From Candidatus Polarisedimenticolia bacterium (GTDB lineage Bacteria > Acidobacteriota > Polarisedimenticolia > Gp22-AA2 > AA152), in NCBI GenBank assembly GCA_035764505.1, contig DASTZC010000276.1, forward strand, positions 1-37,119: 37,119 bases of DNA, read 5' to 3'. The notes under the pieces were generated by a model. The model ran no database searches and was not told where the DNA came from. It worked only from the letters and a program-made list of their open reading frames with translations. Below are positions 31,544 through 37,119 of this stretch, piece after piece (the first letter of the stretch is position 1; the number at the start of each line of letters is the position of its first letter). The position numbers and the translations under genes were made by a program.

Positions 31544-32733
31544 GCTCCTCCCCACCACTTCCCCTCGCCGGAGAAGAGGTCGATCTCCGCCTCCTGGAAG
31601 TCCTTCACGACCGCATCCTGCATCAGGGCCCCATTTCATTCGCCGAATTCATGGAGCTCGCCCTGTACCACCCCGAGCTCGGGTACTACGCCCGGCCCGA
31701 GGACCCGGTAGGTGCCGAGCCGGGCAGGGATTTCTACACCGCCCCCACGTGCCACCCGGCCTTCGGCGCCTTGGTGGGAAGGCAGGTGGCCGAATGTCTC
31801 CAGCGCGTCGGAGGATCCCGGCGCCAATGGGTGGAGTTCGGTCCCGGCTCGGGCGCCATGGCAGCAGCCATCCTGGCGGAGCTGCGTTCCTTGGGCCTGG
31901 GAGAGGCCGCGGGGATTGAAGCGGTTCTGGTGGAGGCCAATCCTCATCGCCGCGCCTGGCAGAGGCGGCTGCTCGAATCCTCCGGACCGCTCGACGGAGT
32001 TATCTGGATGACCCCGTCGGAGTGGGAGCGCGAAAGCCCCAGGATGCGCGGATGCCTCCTGGCCAACGAGCTGCTCGACGCTTTGCCGGTGCACCGCTAT
32101 CGCTGCGAGGCAGGAGAGATCCGCGAGCTGAAAGTCGGATGGGATGACGGACCGGTGGAAGTCTCGAGCTCCACGAATCTCCCGCCAGGCCCTTTCGAAG
32201 GGCCTCCCAGCCCTTCCGAGGGACAGGAATGGGAAGTCGGGACGGCAATCAGGCGCTGGCTGGAGATCTCGGCCAGCCGGCTGGAGCGCGGCTACCTCCT
32301 GCTGCTGGATTACGGGCACCTCTCTCCCGAGATCTATTCGCCCCGCCGCCGGCGCGGCACGCTGATGGCCTACCATCGTCACCGGGTCTCGGAAGACTAC
32401 CTGGCCCGCGTCGGCCGGCAGGATCTGACGGCCCATGTGAATTTCTCCTCCGTCCTCGAGGCCGCCGCGCGCTGCGGACTGTCGGCCCGCGGACCGATCC
32501 CGCAGGGGCGCTTCCTGATGGCGCTGGGAGCGATGGAATTCCTCTCCGGCGGGCAATCCTGGAACGGCCTGGAGGAGTTTCGGTCGCGCAAGACGCTGCA
32601 GGAGCTCATCCTCCCCGGGGGAATGGGGGAGAGCCACCAGGTCCTGGTCCTGGCGACACCGGCGTGCGACCTGGACTTGCAGGGGCTGCGCCCGCCCGGG
32701 CGCTGGCCTCTTCCCTGCGGCACGGCGACCTAG
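31540..32733 (+). CDS. MidA/NDUFAF7-family methyltransferase (possible complex I assembly factor)
   Basis: 397 residues. The family signature is clear: [21 protein letters not shown] near the start (here [17 protein letters not shown]), [13 protein letters not shown], the SAM-binding [16 protein letters not shown] and [15 protein letters not shown]. In mitochondria, NDUFAF7 dimethylates an arginine of the NuoD-equivalent subunit and is needed for complex I assembly. Here the gene starts inside the nuoB stop codon, so the same job in this bacterium is a fair inference. NuoD itself is not in the window. A run of acidic/proline residues near 210-230 is a non-conserved insert. Confidence 0.9.
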   Translation: MSSSPPLPLAGEEVDLRLLEVLHDRILHQGPISFAEFMELALYHPELGYYARPEDPVGAEPGRDFYTAPTCHPAFGALVGRQVAECLQRVGGSRRQWVEFGPGSGAMAAAILAELRSLGLGEAAGIEAVLVEANPHRRAWQRRLLESSGPLDGVIWMTPSEWERESPRMRGCLLANELLDALPVHRYRCEAGEIRELKVGWDDGPVEVSSSTNLPPGPFEGPPSPSEGQEWEVGTAIRRWLEISASRLERGYLLLLDYGHLSPEIYSPRRRRGTLMAYHRHRVSEDYLARVGRQDLTAHVNFSSVLEAAARCGLSARGPIPQGRFLMALGAMEFLSGGQSWNGLEEFRSRKTLQELILPGGMGESHQVLVLATPACDLDLQGLRPPGRWPLPCGTAT

Positions 32734-32756
32734 TCAAGTACATCGGGGGAAGGATC

Positions 32757-34448
32757 GTGGAACGGGAAGTCCTGGAAGTCGATGTTCTCTTCGTGGGCGG
32801 CGGGCCGGCCTGCCTGGCCGGCGCCTATCGGCTGGCCCAGCTGGTGAAAAACCACAACGAAATCGCTGCTTCCGGCGGCGAGAAGCGGCTGGAGCCGAGC
32901 ATCGCCCTGATTGAGAAGGGACCCGACATCGGCTCGCACGCCTTTTCCGGGGCCGTTCTGGATCCGGCGGCGCTGGCGGAGCTGATTCCCGACTATCGGG
33001 AGAAAGGCGCTCCGGTGCAGCCGGTCCTCAAGGACGAGGTCTCGCTACTGTCCCGCTCGCGGCGCTTCAGGCTCCCGATCATCCCGCCGCCGCTGCAGAA
33101 TCATGGCAATTACATCATCTCCCTTGGACAACTGGCGAAGTGGCTGGCGGCGCAGCTCGAGGAGATGGGCGGGGTCGATCTCCTCCCCGGCTTCGGCGGC
33201 CGGGAAGTTCTCTACGAGGGCAATCGGATTGTGGGCGTGCGCACCGGCGACAAAGGAATCGACAAACACGGGGCGCACAAGGTGAATTTCGAGCCGGGGA
33301 TCGATATCCGCGCCAAGGTGACGATATTCGGAGAAGGTCCCCGGGGGACGCTGGTCAAGGCCATGACGGCCAAGCTGGGGCTGGAAGAAGGAAGGAGCCC
33401 GCAGGTCTATTCGACCGGTGTCAAGGAGCTCTGGTCGATCCCGGCGGGGCGAGGCATTCACGGGCTGGTCTCCCACACCATGGGCTTTCCCCTGGACAAT
33501 TCGACCTTCGGCGGCGGGTTCCTCTACGGGCTGTCGGAGGATCGCTTGGCGGTCGGCCTGGTCGTCGGACTCGACTACCGCAATCCGACGCTCGACCTGC
33601 ACCACGAGTTCCAGCGCTTCAAGCAGCACCCCTACCTCGCGGCGCTCCTCGAGGGAGGCAAGGTCGTTTCCTACGGGGCGAAGGCGATTCCGGAAGGAGG
33701 CTACTACGCGGTGCCGAAGCTGGCGCTGGACGGAGGCCTGATCGTCGGCGATTCCGGAGGATTGCTGAACGCGATGCGCCTGAAGGGAATCCATCTCGCG
33801 ATGAAATCGGGGATGCTCGCCGCCGAGACGGTGTTCGAGGTGCTGCGCCGGGGAGGGGAGGGCGCGGCGGCGGAGCTGCAATCCTACGAGAAGCGCCTGG
33901 GCGACAGCATGGTGATGAGCGAGCTGTACCGGGTCCGCAACTTCCACCAGGGCTTCGAGCACGGTTTGTGGGCCGGGCTGCTCAATTCCGGCCTGCAGAT
34001 GATCACCGGCGGGCGCGGGCTGCGCGAGCAGCGCAGGTTCCCCGGAGGCCACGAGCGCATGCGCAAACTCCGGGATTATTTCGCGGGGGAAGTCCCGGCG
34101 CTCGAGGAGACGCGGGTCCGCTTCGACGGGGTGACCACCTTCGACAAGCTCACCGACGTCTATTACTCGGGCACCAAGCACGAGGAGGATCAGCCGCCGC
34201 ACCTGCTGGTGGCCGACACCGATCTCTGCCGGACCCGCTGCGCGCAGGAGTACGGAAACCCTTGCCAGCACTTCTGCCCTGCCAAGGTCTACGAGATGGT
34301 GGACGCCGGGGACGGCCACGGCAAGCGCCTGCAGATCAACGCCTCCAACTGCGTCCACTGCAAGACCTGCGACATCATGGATCCCTACCAGGTGATAACC
34401 TGGGTGCCGCCCGAGGGGGGCGGCGGTCCGCGATACCAGGATCTCTGA
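32757..34448 (+). CDS. Electron-transfer-flavoprotein:quinone oxidoreductase
   Basis: 563 residues from a GTG at 32757 with GGGGGAAGG just ahead. The FAD-binding start is VLFVGGGPACLAGAYRLAQL (third Gly of the usual motif is Cys), followed by the ETF-QO blocks IGSHAFSGAVLDPAAL and GLVSHTMGFPLD. The C-terminal 4Fe-4S site has Cys in FCPAKVYEM and NCVHCKTCDIMDP. Three further cysteines (CRTRCAQEYGNPC) precede it; they are absent from the mitochondrial enzyme as I remember it and may belong to a bacterial subgroup. The enzyme passes electrons from acyl-CoA dehydrogenases via ETF to quinone. EtfA and EtfB are not in the window. Confidence 0.93.
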   Translation: MEREVLEVDVLFVGGGPACLAGAYRLAQLVKNHNEIAASGGEKRLEPSIALIEKGPDIGSHAFSGAVLDPAALAELIPDYREKGAPVQPVLKDEVSLLSRSRRFRLPIIPPPLQNHGNYIISLGQLAKWLAAQLEEMGGVDLLPGFGGREVLYEGNRIVGVRTGDKGIDKHGAHKVNFEPGIDIRAKVTIFGEGPRGTLVKAMTAKLGLEEGRSPQVYSTGVKELWSIPAGRGIHGLVSHTMGFPLDNSTFGGGFLYGLSEDRLAVGLVVGLDYRNPTLDLHHEFQRFKQHPYLAALLEGGKVVSYGAKAIPEGGYYAVPKLALDGGLIVGDSGGLLNAMRLKGIHLAMKSGMLAAETVFEVLRRGGEGAAAELQSYEKRLGDSMVMSELYRVRNFHQGFEHGLWAGLLNSGLQMITGGRGLREQRRFPGGHERMRKLRDYFAGEVPALEETRVRFDGVTTFDKLTDVYYSGTKHEEDQPPHLLVADTDLCRTRCAQEYGNPCQHFCPAKVYEMVDAGDGHGKRLQINASNCVHCKTCDIMDPYQVITWVPPEGGGGPRYQDL

Positions 34449-34491
34449 GCCGCCCCATCCCCATTTCCCCGATCGCTCCATGGAGGCCGGC

Positions 34492-35250
34492 ATGGCCCGC
34501 CTGCAAGGGAAGACCGCCCTCGTCACCGGAGCCGGCACGGGCATTGGACGCGCCGCAGCGTTGCTGTTCGCCCGGGAAGGCGCACGTGTCGGATTGGTGG
34601 GACGCCGTCGCGCCCCTCTCGAAGAGACCGCCCGGACCATCCGTCGCGAGGGGGGGAGTGCCGTCGCGATCGCCGCCGACCTGGCACGCGCCGAAGGAGC
34701 CCGGGGGGCCGTGCGGGAAATCATCCGCGCCTTCGGCGCGCCCGCCGTCCTGCTCAACAATCACGGCATTTTTCTCCCCGGCTCGGTCGAGAAGACCTCT
34801 GAGCGCGCCTGGGATCGCATCCTCGACGTGGATCTGAAGTCGGTCTATCTCCTGTGCCGCGCCGCTCTGCCGAAGATGAAGCGGCACGGCGGGTCGATCA
34901 TCAATACCGCCTCGACCCTGGGGATCGTGGCAATGCAGGATGCGGCGGCCTATTGCGCGGCCAAGGGGGGACTGGTGCAGCTGACGCGGGCCATGGCGCT
35001 GGATTGCGCCCCTGACGGCATCCGGGTCAACGCCATCTGTCCGGGAGTTGTCGACACCCCGATGTTTCGGTCCCGAAGAGACCGATCGGGGAGGCCGCTC
35101 GCACGCCGCCGGTTCGACGCGCTCCACCCGCTGGGGAGGATGGGCACGCCCGAGGACGTGGCCTACCTGGCTCTCTACCTCGCCTCCGACGAGTCCTCCT
35201 GGATGACCGGCAGCGTTCTCACTCTGGACGGCGGTCTCACCGCTTTCTGA
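34492..35250 (+). CDS. SDR-family oxidoreductase
   Basis: 252 residues. I chose ATG 34492 because TGGAGG (34481-34486) lies five bases ahead; ATG 34480 would overlap that site. Classical short-chain dehydrogenase motifs: cofactor loop TGAGTGIG (about 13-20), NNHG in place of NNAG, catalytic Ser in INTAST, and Tyr-x3-Lys in AAYCAAKGG. The C-terminal SWMTGSVLTLDGGLT is typical. GRR after the second beta strand suggests preference for NADP(H), by analogy. The substrate is unknown; a 3-oxoacyl reductase-like role would suit the neighbouring ETF-QO, but that is weak evidence. Confidence 0.9.
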   Translation: MARLQGKTALVTGAGTGIGRAAALLFAREGARVGLVGRRRAPLEETARTIRREGGSAVAIAADLARAEGARGAVREIIRAFGAPAVLLNNHGIFLPGSVEKTSERAWDRILDVDLKSVYLLCRAALPKMKRHGGSIINTASTLGIVAMQDAAAYCAAKGGLVQLTRAMALDCAPDGIRVNAICPGVVDTPMFRSRRDRSGRPLARRRFDALHPLGRMGTPEDVAYLALYLASDESSWMTGSVLTLDGGLTAF

Positions 35251-35361
35251 TCCCTTCCGGCTTGATCACCCGCCGAGGTGAGGTTAACCTACGGAGGCGA
35301 TTCCCACCATATTGAGGTTCGCCTGCGGTCCGTCCGCCGAAATTCATTAGCGAGGAGAAGC

Positions 35362-36357
35362 ATGCATCGACCGAATCGAGTCTGGCTCGTGATCCCTCTT
35401 TCCCTTGCGCCGCTGGGCTTTGCGCAAGGCTGGGCCAGACCGGCTTCGGCCTCTTCCCCTCCGCAGGCGGCCACGACGCTGGCGCGCGTCAATGGGGTCG
35501 ACATTCCCACGAACCGGCTCGAGCAGCGGGTGCGGATGACTTTGAACCGCATGTCGCGCAATCCCTCCGAGCTGTCGCCGGAGGAGCTGCAGGCGCTCCG
35601 CTCGCAGATGCTCGACATGCTGGTCCAGGAGGAGGTCCTGCGCCAGGCGAGCGTCCAGGCCGGGATCAAGATCGGCGATCCCGAAGTCGAAAAACGGCTG
35701 GCGACGATGGAGGCCAGCTTTTCGACTCCTGAGGGTTATGCCCGTAGTCTGGAAGAGCAGGGGCTCAGCGCCGCCGAAGTGCGCGAGCAGATTCGCCAGA
35801 ACCTGGCAATCGAGGCGCTCATCAAGTCCAAGGTGACCGACCAGGTAGCGGTTTCGAAGGAAGAGGTCGCGCAGTATTTCTCGGCGAACCGCGAGAAGCT
35901 GCGGCGCGCCGAGTCGGCGCACGTGCAGGAAATCTACGTCCCGCTTCGCGGCAGCGTCCAGCAAAAAACCCAAACGCGCCAGGCGATGGAAGGAGTGCTG
36001 CGCGAGGCGCGCGGCGGCAAGGATTTTTCCCAGCTGGCCCGTGAGTTTTCCCGGGGTGCGAACGCATCTTCGGGAGGAGACATCGGCTGGCTGACGCGCA
36101 ACGGCCCCAAGCCCTTGCTGGCCGCTGCCGCATTGAAGCTGAAGCCCGGGGAAATCAGCGATATCGTCGAGACCCCGGGTGGGTTGCACTTACTGAAGGT
36201 TCTGGAGATTAAGCCGGCCAGCAATGTCTCCCTTGAGGAGGCGCAGGCGCAGATTGAGGCCAAGCTCCGCGAAGACAAAGACCAAGCGGCGCTCGAGCGG
36301 TACGTCTCGGACCTGAAAGCCGGGGCCCGAATCGAGATTCTCGCGGCGTCGCCTTGA
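35362..36357 (+). CDS. Exported PpiC/SurA-type peptidyl-prolyl isomerase chaperone
   Basis: 331 residues from ATG 35362, with GAGGAG (35352-35357) ahead; frames further upstream lack a ribosome site. A signal peptide (1-30) leads to a SurA-like N-terminal helical region (about 36-180, with EQRVRMTLNRM and VREQIRQNLAIEALI) and one parvulin/PpiC domain (about 195-300: VQEIYVPLRG, FSQLAREFSRGANASSGGDIGW, here AREFSRGANASSGGDIGW; KLKPGEISDIVETPGGLHLL). It likely helps fold outer-membrane or exported proteins. The 111-base gap before it holds a palindrome, AGGTTAACCT (35280-35289), but no convincing promoter. Confidence 0.92.
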   Translation: MHRPNRVWLVIPLSLAPLGFAQGWARPASASSPPQAATTLARVNGVDIPTNRLEQRVRMTLNRMSRNPSELSPEELQALRSQMLDMLVQEEVLRQASVQAGIKIGDPEVEKRLATMEASFSTPEGYARSLEEQGLSAAEVREQIRQNLAIEALIKSKVTDQVAVSKEEVAQYFSANREKLRRAESAHVQEIYVPLRGSVQQKTQTRQAMEGVLREARGGKDFSQLAREFSRGANASSGGDIGWLTRNGPKPLLAAAALKLKPGEISDIVETPGGLHLLKVLEIKPASNVSLEEAQAQIEAKLREDKDQAALERYVSDLKAGARIEILAASP

Positions 36358-36410
36358 GCGGCCACGGAGCCGGGCAGCGCATCGCCCGGAGCCGCGACCG
36401 GGAGGATTCC

Positions 36411-36626
36411 ATGGCCAAAGGTATCGTCAAATGGTTCAACCGCGTGAAGGGTTACGGGTTCATCCAATCGGAGGATGGCGCGGATATTTTTGTGCATCGA
36501 ACGGCAATCAAGGCGGGCGGCAAGGCGCCCACGCTCAAGGAAGGCGACCCGGTGAGCTTCGAAGTGGAGAACGGCGAGCGGGGCCCGAAGGCCGTGAACG
36601 TCGTGCGGAGCGGCGAGCAGGTGTGA
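36411..36626 (+). CDS. Cold-shock domain protein (CspA family)
   Basis: 71 residues from ATG 36411, with GGAGG (36401-36405) five bases ahead. One cold-shock domain with the RNA-binding motifs KGYGFI (RNP1) and DIFVHRTAI (RNP2). It binds single-stranded RNA or DNA and loosens RNA structure. The 53-base gap behind the chaperone gene holds a hairpin (CCGGGC 36370-36375 with GCCCGG 36384-36389) that could affect translation at different temperatures. It overlaps the Rieske gene (GTGA). Confidence 0.95.
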   Translation: MAKGIVKWFNRVKGYGFIQSEDGADIFVHRTAIKAGGKAPTLKEGDPVSFEVENGERGPKAVNVVRSGEQV

Positions 36627-36997
36627 GCGGGGAGGGGGGGACTTCCCGCTTCATCGTCGGCAAGGCGCGCGAGCTTCCGCCCGGCCTGTCGCGCAGTCTC
36701 TGGATCGGAGGGCGCCGCGTCGCTCTATTCAACCGCGACGGCGAGCTTTTCGCGATGGATGCCGCCTGCCCCCATATGGGAGCCGACCTCGGCAACGGCA
36801 GCGTCTCGGGCGATACCCTCACCTGCGCCTGGCACCACTGGCAGTTCCATCTCAGAACGGGAGACGGCCTGACCCGCCCGTGGGCGCGGCTGAAGCTGCA
36901 CCGGCTGGTGCGCGAGGGGGAAGATCTGGTGCTGGAGCTGTGCGAGGCCCCGGCGCCGCCGGGAGGCGCCCTGGAAGGCGGCGAGCCCGCCTCGTGA
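36623..36997 (+). CDS. Rieske 2Fe-2S ferredoxin-like protein
   Basis: 124 residues from a GTG inside the cold-shock gene's stop. The Rieske cluster ligands are Cys49 and His51 (CPHMGADL) and Cys68 and His71 (CAWHHWQF). The short length and lack of a membrane anchor point to a soluble ferredoxin of the NirD/BphF kind, a small electron carrier or reductase component. No partner oxygenase is present. Its stop overlaps the start of the next, partial gene (GTGA). Confidence 0.92.
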   Translation: MSGEGGTSRFIVGKARELPPGLSRSLWIGGRRVALFNRDGELFAMDAACPHMGADLGNGSVSGDTLTCAWHHWQFHLRTGDGLTRPWARLKLHRLVREGEDLVLELCEAPAPPGGALEGGEPAS

Positions 36998-37119
36998 GCG
37001 TCCGCCGGGCGGCCGCTCGTCCTCGCTGCTTCCTCAACGTCGCGATGAGCCTGGACGGCAAGATTGCTTCTCCCGGCCGCGAGCTTCCCTCCTTCCCAAG
37101 CGCCCGGGACCGGGCCCTG
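36994..37119 (+). CDS. RibD-C-type reductase (riboflavin-pathway or DHFR-like), N-terminal fragment
   Basis: The frame is open to the end of the window from a GTG at 36994 overlapping the Rieske stop; only 42 residues are visible. They read PRCFLNVAMSLDGKIASPG then LPSFPSARDRAL, the typical opening of the RibD C-terminal/DHFR-like reductase fold, in which AMSLDGKIA binds the nucleotide cofactor. The family includes the diaminopyrimidinone phosphate reductase of riboflavin synthesis and related enzymes. There is no N-terminal deaminase domain, so it would be a stand-alone reductase. The exact substrate cannot be decided from the fragment. Confidence 0.8.
   Translation, partial: MSVRRAAARPRCFLNVAMSLDGKIASPGRELPSFPSARDRAL

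Noticed and set aside
35280-35289. AGGTTAACCT palindrome before the PpiC-type gene as operator
   Set aside because: Ten bases with no second copy and no clear promoter next to it; too little to call a site.
1-37119. tRNA genes, CRISPR arrays, insertion sequences or integrase genes
   Set aside because: I looked for cloverleaf ends, regularly spaced repeats, transposase motifs and flanking inverted repeats and saw none; no gene-free stretch exceeds 300 bases.

Overview
The window is a GC-rich, gene-dense bacterial chromosome segment (my estimate is about two thirds G+C) with no mobile element, tRNA, rRNA or CRISPR array. The gene content fits an outer-membrane-bearing bacterium: many exported proteins and lipoproteins, a SurA/PpiC-type chaperone, FG-GAP/ASPIC-UnbV (CRTAC1-like) proteins and carboxypeptidase-regulatory-like domain proteins. 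Acidobacteriota or a nearby phylum is my best guess, by inference only. Genes are packed tightly and many start inside the stop codon of the previous gene (ATGA, GTGA or TTGA overlaps).

Region 1 (1-9309, plus strand) looks like one long transcription unit: the end of a trypsin/PDZ serine protease, two exported zinc-ribbon/PDZ relatives that have lost the whole catalytic triad, a large secreted G8/beta-helix-like protein, a peroxiredoxin-like protein with an in-frame TGA exactly at its catalytic cysteine (a probable selenoprotein, with a possible SECIS hairpin just behind the TGA), and two M42-type peptidase homologues, the first of which lacks key metal and catalytic residues. Region 2 (9329-10723) has its own promoter and encodes two related exported one-repeat proteins with a C-terminal membrane segment. 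Region 3 (10704-13743, minus strand) holds a REC-GGDEF diguanylate cyclase with its own promoter, a CPBP membrane protease and the branched-chain aminotransferase IlvE.

Region 4 (13833-21040, plus) has a small Cys-rich protein, a CRTAC1-type lipoprotein, a D-aminoacylase-family amidohydrolase and a 1144-residue TPR/FG-GAP/ASPIC protein; a convergent LCAT-like lipase follows on the minus strand. Region 5 (22604-26917) contains a RidA-family gene closed by a clear terminator, then a cluster of pterin, flavin and molybdopterin enzymes: GTP cyclohydrolase II, GTP cyclohydrolase I, a HAD phosphatase, a 6-pyruvoyl-tetrahydropterin synthase/QueD homologue, a small unknown protein and MoaA. Three different enzymes that start from GTP are therefore made together. 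Three membrane or zinc-ribbon proteins of unknown role follow (26927-29047).

Region 6 starts at a strong sigma-70-type promoter (29105-29134) and a 170-base stretch full of stable hairpins, an unassigned structured RNA or leader. It continues with an IscU/NifU-like protein missing one of three scaffold cysteines, a methyltransferase, the complex I subunits NuoI and NuoB, a MidA/NDUFAF7-type methyltransferase (known in mitochondria as a complex I assembly factor) and an electron-transfer-flavoprotein:quinone oxidoreductase: a respiratory Fe-S and quinone-reduction cluster. The window ends with an SDR oxidoreductase, a PpiC-type chaperone, a cold-shock protein, a Rieske ferredoxin and the start of a RibD-type reductase.
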